Shown here: piece after piece, positions 1 through 6,853 of the stretch
How the letters are laid out: each line of letters starts with the position of its first letter
Numbering within the stretch: the stretch's first letter is position 1
Notes under the pieces: model-generated
Databases searched by the model: none
What the model was told of the DNA's origin: nothing
The model's input: the letters and a program-made list of their open reading frames with translations, nothing else
Source: Bacillota bacterium
GTDB lineage: Bacteria; Bacillota; Clostridia; DSM-8532
NCBI GenBank assembly: GCA_023446675.1
Contig: JAEXPO010000692.1
Span: 1-8,858, forward strand
DNA: 8,858 nt
Direction of reading: 5' to 3'
Translations under genes and position numbers: made by a program

Positions 1-486
1 GGTCCTGCCCGGGTGTTTAATTCGGAGGAGGAGGCTTATGAAGCGGTTATCCGCCACCAAATCAATCCCGGGGACATTCTTGTTATCCGCTACGAAGGCC
101 CCCGGGGCAGCGGCATGCCCGAAATGCTCATGACCACCGAGGCCATTGTCTGTGATAAGCGCTTAAACGGCACCGTATCCCTGGTTACGGACGGACGCTT
201 TTCCGGGGCAACCCGGGGGGCCGCCATAGGCCATGTCTCCCCGGAAGCGGCGGCAGGAGGCCCCTTAGCCCTGGTGGAGAACGGGGATATTATTGCCTAT
301 GATATTGAGAAGCGAACCCTTGACATTATAGGCATTGAAGAGAAAGCCACCGCTCCCGGCGAGGTTGAAGGAATACTTGAAAAGCGAAAGGCCCACATGA
401 AAAGTCCTCCCGCTCCCCAAAGAAAGGGGCTCCTCAAACGGTATACCCAGTCCGCCCTCTCCGCTATGGAAGGTGCGGGCTATTAA
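1..486 (+). CDS. IlvD/Edd-family dehydratase, C-terminal part (5' end outside window)
   Basis: This is the last 161 residues of an iron-sulfur dehydratase of the dihydroxy-acid / sugar-acid dehydratase family. The frame is open to the left edge ([12 protein letters not shown]), so the gene starts upstream; the GTG at 13 is internal. The family's C-terminal swivel domain is clear: [12 protein letters not shown], then [11 protein letters not shown] and [22 protein letters not shown]. In characterised family members the serine of the GRFSG motif is the catalytic base. The cluster-binding cysteines lie in the missing N-terminal part. Members act on dihydroxy acids (IlvD, branched-chain amino acid synthesis) or on aldonic acids. 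The aldolase gene 33 nt downstream favours a sugar-acid dehydratase such as pentonate or gluconate dehydratase, but the substrate cannot be read from this fragment. Family call is sure; substrate is inference. Confidence 0.9.
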   Translation, partial: GPARVFNSEEEAYEAVIRHQINPGDILVIRYEGPRGSGMPEMLMTTEAIVCDKRLNGTVSLVTDGRFSGATRGAAIGHVSPEAAAGGPLALVENGDIIAYDIEKRTLDIIGIEEKATAPGEVEGILEKRKAHMKSPPAPQRKGLLKRYTQSALSAMEGAGY

Positions 487-519
487 GCATAAGCCCGGCA
501 AGGGTGAAAGGATGAAGCT

Positions 520-1413
520 ATGAACAGCCACTATATTACACCTGCGGTTACTCCCTTCGATAAGGAGGGCAGCCTGGACTACACCGCCTTAAAGGGCCTT
601 TATGACCATCTGATAAAGGGCGGAGTGGACGGAATTCTTATTCTGGGAAGCATCGGTGAGTTTTTTGCCCTGTCTCTGGAAAAGAAAAAGGAATTGATCC
701 GTTTTGCCATACCCTATATCAATAAGCGAACAAAGGTGCTTGTGGGAACAGCCAGCATGGATATCAGCGAAACCCTTGGGCTGTCAACCTATGCCTGGGA
801 GCAGGACGCCGACGGTGTTATTGTCATTTCCCCCTATTATTTTGCCCTGAGCAATGAAAGCGTGGAGGAATACTATTCCCTTGTGGCTCAAAATTGTCCC
901 TGCGACCTGTATCTTTATAATTTCCCCGACCGGACCGGCTATGATCTGGCCCCTGCCGTCACCCTAAACCTTATCCGGAAGCATAAAAACATCGTGGGGT
1001 ATAAGGATACTATTCCGGGCATGGATCACACCAGGGAATTAATAAAGCTTATAAAACCCGAATTTCCTGAATTTAAAATCTATTCCGGGTTTGACGACAA
1101 TTTTGCTCACAATGTGCTGTCGGGAGGGGACGGATGCATCGGAGGACTGTCTAATCTTGTTCCTCACCTATGCAGCGCCTGGGTCAAGGCCTTTAGGGAC
1201 AACAATCTTGAGGAGGTAGCCCGAATCCAGTCAAAAATCGACAGGCTTATGAGTGTTTATCATGTGGGCAAGCCCTTTGTTCCCTACATTAAGGCAGCTA
1301 TGGCCATGACGGGCCTTCCTCTTTCGGATTATTGCTCCTTCCCGCTGCCCCGTGCTACAGAACAGGAAAAAGACAGGCTGAAGTCCATTATACACTCATT
1401 CATTCCCCTTTAA
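520..1413 (+). CDS. DapA/NanA-superfamily aldolase, probable 2-keto-3-deoxy sugar-acid aldolase
   Basis: Complete 297-residue class I (Schiff-base) aldolase/lyase, the usual length for the dihydrodipicolinate synthase superfamily. Visible landmarks are GSIGEF (residues 43-48, the carboxylate-binding loop), Tyr133 in YLYNFPDRTG, Lys162 in VGYKDT as the Schiff-base lysine, and GGLSN (208-212). True DapA normally has a Thr-Thr pair in the first loop; here it reads S-I-G-E-F, closer to 2-keto-3-deoxy-acid aldolases of the YagE/YjhH kind. With the dehydratase just upstream it would cleave the 2-keto-3-deoxy acid to pyruvate and an aldehyde in the cytoplasm. The ATG at 520 has a GAAAGG ribosome-binding site 8 nt upstream. 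The two genes probably form one operon. The 3' end overlaps the convergent kdpD by 18 bp. The exact substrate is unknown; a lysine-biosynthetic DapA is less likely but not excluded. Confidence 0.88.
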   Translation: MNSHYITPAVTPFDKEGSLDYTALKGLYDHLIKGGVDGILILGSIGEFFALSLEKKKELIRFAIPYINKRTKVLVGTASMDISETLGLSTYAWEQDADGVIVISPYYFALSNESVEEYYSLVAQNCPCDLYLYNFPDRTGYDLAPAVTLNLIRKHKNIVGYKDTIPGMDHTRELIKLIKPEFPEFKIYSGFDDNFAHNVLSGGDGCIGGLSNLVPHLCSAWVKAFRDNNLEEVARIQSKIDRLMSVYHVGKPFVPYIKAAMAMTGLPLSDYCSFPLPRATEQEKDRLKSIIHSFIPL

Positions 1414-4086
1414 AGGCAGGTAAAACCTGAACACCGCACCGCCCTGTTCACTGTTTTCGGCTTCCATGGAGCCGTTATGCGCTTTAATAATGGTCATGCA
1501 GATGGAAAGGCCGATGCCCATTCCCCTTGAGGCGTCGGCACTTCTTGAGCCATTGGGCACATTGCTTGTAAACAGGTAGGGAAAATCCGCTCTGGCTATG
1601 CCTTTGCCGTGATCCGTCACCTCAAAGAGGGCCTGATCGCCTTTCTTGCGCAGCTCAACCTCTACAGGTGAATCCAACGGAGTATGTTTAATTGCATTTT
1701 CAAGCAAATTAATCAATACCTGGGAAATCAAAGTGCCGTCCATGGGCACCTCCAGAAGCTCGTCAGGTACCCGCACAAGCACCCTGTGCTGAGGGAACCG
1801 TTTTTTTATACGGCTGACGGCTTCCGCCACAATTTCCTCCCCTGCCTCGGGGCTTTTAACCACTCTGGAAGGGCCGTCGTTAATCCGCGTTACGGAAAGG
1901 AGATTCTCCACCATTCGGATAAGCCATTGGGCTTCCTCCTGAATACCGTTATTAAGCCTTCCACGGGTTATTTCATCCAGATTCTGCCCATTTTCCCTTA
2001 TGGCCGAGCTTGCTCCCAGGATTCCGGCCAGAGGCGTGCGAAGATCGTGGGCAATGGCGCGAAGCAGGTTGCTTCGCATTTTTTCCTTTTCCGCATCCAC
2101 CATAATCCCCCGCTGCTCATCGGACAGATGCTGGCGTTCCAGAGCCATGGCCACCTGGGAGCCCAGCATACGCAAGAAAAGGCGGGCATTATGATCCAGA
2201 ATTCCTTTGGCGCAGGACAGGCCCAATACGGCAAGCACCTTGCCTGAGGAAACCACCGGCATATAGAAGCCCCGGGCTCCCATGAGGGTGTCGGTTCCCT
2301 GACCGGCATGCTTTTGGTTTAAAAACACCCAGTGGGCCACAGCCTTTTCGTCAGGGGAGTTGAGCACGGAAGCATCCACATCCGAGGGCGCTTTTGTTAC
2401 AATGCCGTCTCCTCCCTTTTCCGGATCCGACGTAAAAAACACTACGGAACGGTTGAACAGAGCAATAATATAGTCGCTGGTCAGAGTCACTATATTGTTA
2501 AGCCCTCTTGTAGCCAGAAGCTTTTTATTTATCTCGTAAAGCACCTCGGTACGCCTTTCCCGCTCCACCGCAAACCTGGCCTGAGTTTTTATCCGGATGG
2601 TAAGGGTGCTGGTTATTAAGGCTACCACCAGCATAATGGCAAAGGTAAGGGGATAGCCGCTTTGAATGGTGCCAAACGTTAAATAGGGCTCCGTGAAGAA
2701 AAAACTGAAGGCCAATACGCTTGCCAGGGAAGAAACGATACCGTAAATATGCCCCTCCGTTACCCTTGAAATAAACAGAACGGAGAGAATATAAACCATG
2801 ATAATATTTTGCTCTCCGATCCCCAGCCTGCCAAGGACATAAGAAATCAGCGTTGCTGCCGCAAGAAGGCCCAAAGCGGCAGCCGTATCCTTGACCGAAA
2901 GGCTCAGAGGATAGCTTTTTCTTTTTCGCCTTGGCTTTCTGAAGCCCCGTCCCGAGGTGCTGCCGGGGATAATATGGGCCTCGATGCTGGGCAGAAGGCC
3001 AATGAGCCTGTCCTCAAAGTCGGTTTCAAAGAGGCTTCTTAAGGTTTTTTTGTTTCTGCTCTTGCCCACCACAATATTGGTTATTCCCGACAATCTGGCA
3101 TATTCGGCCACCGTAGCCGCCACATCATGGCCTGTGAGGGTTACCACCTCGGCACCCAGCTTTTCAGCCAGATCCATATTGGCACGTATGTTCTTCTGCT
3201 GCTCCTGGGTTAACGCCTCACTCTCATAGCCCTCAACATAAACAACGGACCAGGGGGCATGAAAGGCTTCCGCAGCCCGGGCTCCCCACCGGATGCACTT
3301 GGCCGACGAGGGCGAGGGACCGATGCACACAAGAAATTTGGCTTTGGCCGTTTTTTCCGAAAAGCCCTGCCCCTTCTGATTATTGCTGATGCGATCGGCG
3401 GTTCTGCGCATGGCAATTTCCCGAAGCAGGCGAAGGTTATCCCTTGTAAAAAACTGATCCAAAGCCGTCCGGTCTCTTTCCGGGTGATTGATCTTTCCCT
3501 CCTCAAAGCGATTGAGAAGCTCATCGGGCTCAATGTCTATAAGCTTGATTTTGTCGGCCTTGTCAAAGACAAAATCCGGAACGGTCTCCCGGACCCGAAT
3601 TCGGGTAATATCTTCAATAACATCATTGAGGCTCTCAAGATGCTGAACATCGACGGTGGTATAAACATCTATTCCGGCGTTGAGCAATTCCTCAATATCC
3701 TGGTAGCGCTTTTTATTGCGCACCCCCGGTGCGTTGGTATGGGCCAGCTCATCCACAAGAATGAGCTCAGGCCTGCGCTTCAGGGCCTCCTCCAAATCAA
3801 ATTCCTTATGCTCAATACCTGCGTTAAAATACGTTTTCGGGGGCAGCGCGGGCAGTCCGCCAAGAAGCTGTATGGTCTCCTGGCGTGTGTGAGGCTCAAT
3901 GTAGCCCACCAGAACATCCACCCCCCATTTATACTGCTCCCGGGCATTATCCAGCATGGCATAGGTTTTACCTACTCCAGCCGCATAGCCCAGAAAAATT
4001 TTCAGCCTGCCCTGCCTATTTTCCTTCCGGCTCTGTAGAGCCTCCAACAGGGCATCAGGACTTGTCCGCCCGTCCATGGCATTCAT
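1396..4086 (-). CDS. kdpD: KdpD osmosensitive K+ sensor histidine kinase
   Basis: Complete 896-residue membrane sensor kinase, nearly the length of E. coli KdpD. Domains in order: N-terminal KdpD domain with Walker A GYAAGVGKT (33-41) and Walker B ILVDE (109-113); a universal-stress-protein-like domain (about 248-375); four membrane segments (about 400-418, 427-440, 447-464, 479-497); a GAF-like region (about 515-650); dimerisation/phosphoacceptor domain with His680 in AHDLRTPL; and an ATPase domain with N797 (ENAIKH), DHGKG (825-829) and GMGIGL (855-860). All kinase boxes are intact. In the family it senses low K+ or osmotic stress and phosphorylates KdpE, which activates the kdpFABC K+-ATPase. 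The ATG at 4086 has GGTGG 8 nt upstream; a second in-frame ATG lies at 4077. Neither kdpE nor kdpFABC flanks it here, which is unusual. It converges on the aldolase gene with an 18-bp overlap. Confidence 0.97.
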   Translation of the reverse strand: MNAMDGRTSPDALLEALQSRKENRQGRLKIFLGYAAGVGKTYAMLDNAREQYKWGVDVLVGYIEPHTRQETIQLLGGLPALPPKTYFNAGIEHKEFDLEEALKRRPELILVDELAHTNAPGVRNKKRYQDIEELLNAGIDVYTTVDVQHLESLNDVIEDITRIRVRETVPDFVFDKADKIKLIDIEPDELLNRFEEGKINHPERDRTALDQFFTRDNLRLLREIAMRRTADRISNNQKGQGFSEKTAKAKFLVCIGPSPSSAKCIRWGARAAEAFHAPWSVVYVEGYESEALTQEQQKNIRANMDLAEKLGAEVVTLTGHDVAATVAEYARLSGITNIVVGKSRNKKTLRSLFETDFEDRLIGLLPSIEAHIIPGSTSGRGFRKPRRKRKSYPLSLSVKDTAAALGLLAAATLISYVLGRLGIGEQNIIMVYILSVLFISRVTEGHIYGIVSSLASVLAFSFFFTEPYLTFGTIQSGYPLTFAIMLVVALITSTLTIRIKTQARFAVERERRTEVLYEINKKLLATRGLNNIVTLTSDYIIALFNRSVVFFTSDPEKGGDGIVTKAPSDVDASVLNSPDEKAVAHWVFLNQKHAGQGTDTLMGARGFYMPVVSSGKVLAVLGLSCAKGILDHNARLFLRMLGSQVAMALERQHLSDEQRGIMVDAEKEKMRSNLLRAIAHDLRTPLAGILGASSAIRENGQNLDEITRGRLNNGIQEEAQWLIRMVENLLSVTRINDGPSRVVKSPEAGEEIVAEAVSRIKKRFPQHRVLVRVPDELLEVPMDGTLISQVLINLLENAIKHTPLDSPVEVELRKKGDQALFEVTDHGKGIARADFPYLFTSNVPNGSRSADASRGMGIGLSICMTIIKAHNGSMEAENSEQGGAVFRFYLPLKGNE

Positions 4087-4201
4087 TTATGTTTCCACCG
4101 CCTTTTGCTGTTCTTCTCCAAGGCGTACTCTTTTATCAAAGCAAGCCGACGATTCTTACTCCATCTTCCCTTAATTTTTTGTTTTTTGCAATGCATTCCG
4201 C

Positions 4202-4231
4202 CTTATATACGGCATTTTTTATACCACTCAA
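4202..4231 (-). promoter_or_regulatory. possible kdpD promoter
   Basis: On the minus strand TTGAGT (4226-4231) is followed after 18 nt by TATAAG (4202-4207), giving a sigma-A-like promoter that would leave an untranslated leader of a little over 100 nt before kdpD. The match is moderate (4/6 and 5/6). The rest of the 205-nt gap between the flavoprotein gene and kdpD holds only the stem-loop repeat. Confidence 0.35.
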
Positions 4232-4256
4232 AAGCTTGGGGCATCGAGTCCCTCCC

Positions 4257-4298
4257 TTTCAGGCGGATTTGCTTTCGCAAATGGCTATCAATTAAAGC
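4257..4298. repeat. dispersed stem-loop repeat, copy 1
   Basis: This stretch matches 8655-8696 at 35 of 42 positions by eye with no gaps, and ATCGAG is also shared 14 nt before each copy. The core is a hairpin with stem TTTGC (4268-4272) and GCAAA (4277-4281) around loop TTTC. It begins just past the flavoprotein stop codon (4292-4294) and overlaps it. There is no U-run, so it is not a classical terminator. It may act as an RNA 3'-end element or as a REP-like mobile palindrome. Confidence 0.55.
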
Positions 4299-4930
4299 CT
4301 GCGCATTACATCCTTTTTTGTAAGTCCGTTCTTTTTAGCAGTGGCATTCCAGAAAAACCAGGTGCCGCTAAGCTTCCAAAGAAGCCGGGGGAAATTGGGA
4401 TTTATAAGGATGGGATCACCCTTGGCTTTAGCCAGGATGCGCTTTGCGAGTTCTTCCAATGCAGTACCCAGATTTTTAAGAGGGCCCTTCCCCAGAGGAA
4501 CCTTCTCCAGTGATTCCAGCATTTCACCTGCACCAAGCCCGACGCCTCCTCCAAAAGAGAGCCCTAGACGCCTGCACCAGTTTTTAAGTATTTCAAAGGC
4601 AACATGATTTTGCTTTCCCTCATAAAAGCCGTTGTTTATAAGCCCATAAACGGCGATGTCCTGTTTTCGTTCCTTTTTCATGGGCTCCTCCAAACTGACA
4701 AGAAGCCTGAACAGCTGGGAGGGTATCCCATCCCCGTACAGAGGAAAGGCAAGCACCAGAACATCTGTGGAGCAAATAAGCTTGATGCTTTCTTCATTCA
4801 CATGGGCTTTGTTCACTCGAACAGGAACAATTTCATGCCCTGAGCCCAAAAGGGGCTCAAGCCTGTTAATAAACCTTTCCGAATTACTTTTCCCCTGCCT
4901 GGGGCTTCCGTTTATCATAACGATTTTCAT
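4292..4930 (-). CDS. flavodoxin-fold NAD(P)H:FMN reductase-like protein
   Basis: Complete 212-residue protein of the NADPH-dependent FMN reductase / flavodoxin-like fold. The start MKIVMINGSPRQGKSNSE (GSPR at 8-11) is the phosphate-binding loop for FMN after the first beta strand. FPLYGDGIPS (62-71) and NNGFYEGKQN (99-108) sit where the isoalloxazine-binding loops fall. It has no cysteine cluster, unlike its partner upstream. A hydrophobic, aromatic C-terminal stretch (about 180-196, LLWKLSGTWFFWNA) is not long or clean enough to call a membrane anchor. The start overlaps the stop of the upstream gene as ATGA (4927-4930), and a strong GGGAGGTG site precedes it, so translation is probably coupled. 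Third gene of the TetR operon. Likely an FMN-dependent oxidoreductase with unknown substrate; family fairly sure, role not. Confidence 0.82.
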   Translation of the reverse strand: MKIVMINGSPRQGKSNSERFINRLEPLLGSGHEIVPVRVNKAHVNEESIKLICSTDVLVLAFPLYGDGIPSQLFRLLVSLEEPMKKERKQDIAVYGLINNGFYEGKQNHVAFEILKNWCRRLGLSFGGGVGLGAGEMLESLEKVPLGKGPLKNLGTALEELAKRILAKAKGDPILINPNFPRLLWKLSGTWFFWNATAKKNGLTKKDVMRRL

Positions 4931-5430
4931 TGCAGCACCTCCCTGATAGTATTTAACCCGCTGTGAAAGGAAACCTGGCTTTCCTTACATTGAAAGTTCA
5001 CTTCATTAGCCTTTACCAGTGCTTTGGCTGTTATCCTCTCGGATTCATCCGTATCCTCACCGTAAAAATAGACCGAGAGCTTAAAGTGATTTTCATATCG
5101 GCTCATATGATGGATTTCACCGTTTCTTTCCTCAAAGTAAGGTTGAAGGTAGGGAATGCTTCTGTTAATGACGTTGACTACAAAGGGGCTGTAGCTTCCG
5201 TAAGCACACCGGCTTATAATAATGACCTCATCACATTCTGAAAGCCATTGCCCCATATCCTTGAAGTCATCCTTCAAAACACACACTCCCGGAGTTTTTA
5301 TCCAGCAGCCAAAGCAGCCGATGCATGGACGCAGCGTTCCGTTATCGGAAAGAATACGAAGATTATCCCCGGGCTTAAGCTCTAAACAAGCCAGCTCCTC
5401 CTCGTTGAGGTCATGTATAAGCAGTTTCAT
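4927..5430 (-). CDS. flavodoxin-family protein with iron-sulfur-flavoprotein cysteine motif
   Basis: Complete 167-residue protein. The motif CIGCFGCWIKTPGVCVLKDDF gives cysteines 36, 39, 42 and 50 followed by an Asp-Asp pair. This C-x2-C-x2-C-x7-C arrangement is typical of iron-sulfur flavoproteins, where it binds a [4Fe-4S] cluster beside FMN. The region near 70-85 (IISRCAYGSYSPFV) corresponds to the flavin-binding loop of the same family. The usual glycine/serine-rich phosphate loop at the N-terminus is poorly conserved: the protein starts MKLLIHDLNEEE, so FMN binding may be weakened or shared. The ATG at 5430 has AGGAG 6 nt upstream, overlapping the TetR stop codon; the gap from the TetR gene is 12 nt. 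It overlaps the next flavoprotein by 4 nt, suggesting the two act as a pair. Cytoplasmic; substrate unknown. Confidence 0.8.
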   Translation of the reverse strand: MKLLIHDLNEEELACLELKPGDNLRILSDNGTLRPCIGCFGCWIKTPGVCVLKDDFKDMGQWLSECDEVIIISRCAYGSYSPFVVNVINRSIPYLQPYFEERNGEIHHMSRYENHFKLSVYFYGEDTDESERITAKALVKANEVNFQCKESQVSFHSGLNTIREVLQ

Positions 5431-5442
5431 TTTTCTCTCCTC

Positions 5443-6006
5443 TCAAAATACATTTCTAAAGGCATCCTGCCAGTTTCCCGTATACGTTATTCCGGGATTG
5501 GTAATAAGGGAGGCAATGCCGTGAACCATGGCCCACAGTGCGAAAAGCTTGGATGAATACTCCTCCCGGGGTAAATTAACGCTTCTGAAAAGATCCATTG
5601 CAGTATGGCGGAACAGGGCAAAAGGTGGATAATCCTCCGGTGATTCCTGATCCATATTGATGGTTAAGCTGGAATTGTAAAACAGGAACTGGAAATACAA
5701 AGGGTTTTCAATAAAAAAATCAATATAGGCCCTGCCAAGTTTTGAAACAGCCCTCGGAGTTCCCTCCAACCCTTGAATTGCTTCCTCAAGCTTCCTTACA
5801 AACTGCTCCGTTACATGCTCCCCCATGGCCTTAATTAAATCGTCCACATCCCTGAAATGGCTGTAGGGCGCGGTATGGCTCACCTGGCATTTGGCTGCAA
5901 CCTTGCGCAGGGAAAAGCCCTTCACCCCCTCTTCATTGATAAGCTCAATACCTGCTTCGATGAGCATGCTTCTGAGATTTCCGTGATGATAAGGCTTCTC
6001 GTTCAA
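5443..6006 (-). CDS. TetR/AcrR-family transcriptional regulator (WHG-type C-terminus)
   Basis: Repressor of 187 residues when started at the TTG at 6006. The N-terminal helix-turn-helix is clear: FSLRKVAAKCQVSHTAPYSHFRD (31-53). The C-terminal ligand domain carries WAMVHGIASL (158-167), typical of WHG-domain TetR proteins. Another TTG at 6024 is in frame but lies immediately before the AAAGGAG site (6015-6021). That site is spaced 8 nt from the TTG at 6006, which gives the family-like start MNEKPYHHGNLR. The gene is first in an operon with two flavoproteins (12 nt gap, then a 4-nt overlap). Its promoter carries two 19-bp pseudopalindromes, so it probably represses itself and the flavoproteins until an electrophile, quinone-like compound or similar ligand binds. 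The ligand is inference only. Confidence 0.93.
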   Translation of the reverse strand: MNEKPYHHGNLRSMLIEAGIELINEEGVKGFSLRKVAAKCQVSHTAPYSHFRDVDDLIKAMGEHVTEQFVRKLEEAIQGLEGTPRAVSKLGRAYIDFFIENPLYFQFLFYNSSLTINMDQESPEDYPPFALFRHTAMDLFRSVNLPREEYSSKLFALWAMVHGIASLITNPGITYTGNWQDAFRNVF

Positions 6007-6014
6007 ATGTATGA

Positions 6015-6021
6015 CTCCTTT
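6015..6021 (-). promoter_or_regulatory. ribosome-binding site fixing the TetR start
   Basis: AAAGGAG on the minus strand, 8 nt before the TTG at 6006. It sits directly after the upstream TTG at 6024, so that longer start would include its own ribosome-binding site and is unlikely. Confidence 0.8.
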
Positions 6022-6027
6022 CAAAAC

Positions 6028-6046
6028 ATCTTAACACTGTAAAGAT
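6028..6046. promoter_or_regulatory. TetR operator site 1
   Basis: A 19-bp pseudopalindrome, consensus ATCTTnACAnTGTnAAGAT, with a single mismatched symmetric pair. Its centre (6037) is 30 bp from that of site 2, about three helical turns. It covers the predicted transcription start of the TetR operon. Confidence 0.75.
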
Positions 6047-6073
6047 TATCTCATTATATCTTTACAGTGTCAA
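6045..6073 (-). promoter_or_regulatory. promoter of the TetR-flavoprotein operon
   Basis: On the minus strand a perfect -35 TTGACA (6068-6073) and -10 GATAAT (6045-6050, 5/6) are separated by exactly 17 nt. The -35 lies inside operator site 2 and the -10 abuts site 1, so a bound repressor would block RNA polymerase. The predicted transcription start is near 6038, giving a leader of about 30 nt. Confidence 0.8.
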
Positions 6074-6076
6074 GAT
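6058..6076. promoter_or_regulatory. TetR operator site 2
   Basis: Second copy of the pseudopalindrome ATCTTnACAnTGTnAAGAT, again with one mismatched symmetric pair. The two sites are also inverted repeats of one another (18 of 19 positions). It contains the -35 box of the operon promoter. Confidence 0.75.
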
Positions 6077-6096
6077 ATTAAATGGCACCTGTTTAA

Positions 6097-6297
6097 CTGC
6101 TCCGCATATTTACCGTGAACCCCGATGGATGCGTTCATTTCAAGGATATACTTATAACCCAACATCCCAAAATGCCCGAGGAGTATGTAGTGGAGGAATG
6201 GCTCCAGTCTAACCTTTGCAGGTGTACCACCTACCAGGAAATCCGCCGGGCTGTGGAAAGGATGTATGTTCTTTCCGATCCGCCAAACCAGGTCTGA
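6097..6297 (+). pseudogene. remnant of molybdenum-hydroxylase [2Fe-2S] subunit (C-terminal fragment)
   Basis: The open frame encodes about 66 residues ending in EEWLQSNLCRCTTYQEIRRAVERM. This matches the C-terminal signature of the small [2Fe-2S] subunit of xanthine dehydrogenase / CO dehydrogenase-type enzymes (consensus ...EALSGNLCRCTGYxxI). Those subunits are about 150-160 residues with a plant-ferredoxin domain and eight cluster cysteines. Here only the last helical part survives, with the C-R-C pair. The partner CGxC motif is not recognisable (DGCVHF), and a stop codon at 6094-6096 closes the frame upstream. The GTG at 6115 has no convincing ribosome-binding site. It lies just beyond the TetR operator, suggesting an ancestral oxidoreductase gene that was lost. 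A short functional peptide is possible but unlikely. Confidence 0.6.
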
Positions 6298-6340
6298 TTT
6301 CAGCACAATACCCTCATTTTCCCTATGTCACTTAATAAGA

Positions 6341-6375
6341 AAAAGGATCCAAAACGTCAGGGTTCAGATCCTTTT
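6341..6375. terminator. bidirectional terminator
   Basis: AAAAGGATC (6341-6349) pairs perfectly with GATCCTTTT (6367-6375) around a 17-nt loop. The A-run and T-run flank a 5-bp GC-containing core, so the hairpin could end transcription on both strands. It lies between the molybdenum-hydroxylase remnant and the 3' end of the CD3324-family gene and probably serves the latter on the minus strand. No other feature is evident in 6298-6438. Confidence 0.6.
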
Positions 6376-6438
6376 CTACTTTGCAAGCTTATCTCATATT
6401 GACAAATAAAATTAAAAGGTCTGGCTATTCTTGCCTGA

Positions 6439-6759
6439 TTACACATGAACGGCTTCCGACTGCCTTAGCTCCGCCTGATCTAAAGCTTCGCATTTCCTCG
6501 CCTTGTAGAGAATTTTTTTAATACTGCACTCGGACAGATGAAAATGCTGGGAAAGGGCTGAAATCCCCATCCCCCTTCGATAGAGCAGCATAATCTCACT
6601 GTTTCGCTCATTGTATTTTTCGCGGGTTCCGTTAGCTTCACCCCATGCGGCCTTTTCCTGCTGATCCCCGGGCACATACAAAATCTCGCCCCTTACGTAT
6701 TTCTGAACCTCTTGCAATAATTCAAATGGCAAAACCTTACTGGCGTTAATATATTTCAA
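6439..6759 (-). CDS. CD3324-family helix-turn-helix protein
   Basis: Small protein of 106 residues when started at the TTG at 6759, giving MKYINASKVLPFELLQEVQKY. This N-terminus matches the conserved beginning of the CD3324 family of Clostridia (MKYxNAxxVLPxELLxEIQKY...). LYVPGDQQEKAAWGEANGTRE (27-47) and a C-terminal helix-turn-helix (about 52-88, ALSQHFHLSECSIKKILY) follow the family pattern. Family members are usually somewhat shorter; the last 15-20 residues here (EALDQAELRQ...) look like an extension. GGAG (6770-6773) is 10 nt upstream of the TTG. A longer frame begins at 6798, but it would put the ribosome-binding site inside the gene. The family is presumed DNA-binding, with no established target. 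It stands alone, with tandem terminators behind it and one after it. Confidence 0.8.
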   Translation of the reverse strand: MKYINASKVLPFELLQEVQKYVRGEILYVPGDQQEKAAWGEANGTREKYNERNSEIMLLYRRGMGISALSQHFHLSECSIKKILYKARKCEALDQAELRQSEAVHV

Positions 6760-6853
6760 ACTTTTCACACTCCAAATTATCCTTTTTAGTAAGCTCAATA
6801 ACCGGTTCTTTTACTTAATGACATGACTTAGAACTAAAAAAGGGTATAAAAAT

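Noticed and set aside
3259..4038. A 259-residue plus-strand open frame opposite kdpD
   Set aside because: It is the antisense shadow of well-conserved KdpD N-terminal motifs and has no family resemblance. The same applies to 1684-2247 and the other frames within kdpD.
6007..6024. Longer TetR start at TTG 6024
   Set aside because: The AAAGGAG site would lie inside the coding sequence. The TTG at 6006 is correctly spaced from it and gives a family-like N-terminus.
6070..6306. A 78-residue minus-strand open frame opposite the [2Fe-2S] remnant
   Set aside because: It overlaps operator DNA, has no ribosome-binding site and no recognisable motif, while the opposite frame carries a clear NLCRCT signature.
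6760..6798. Longer start for the CD3324-family protein at 6798
   Set aside because: The extra 13 residues do not match the family, and the only good ribosome-binding site (6770-6773) lies inside this extension.
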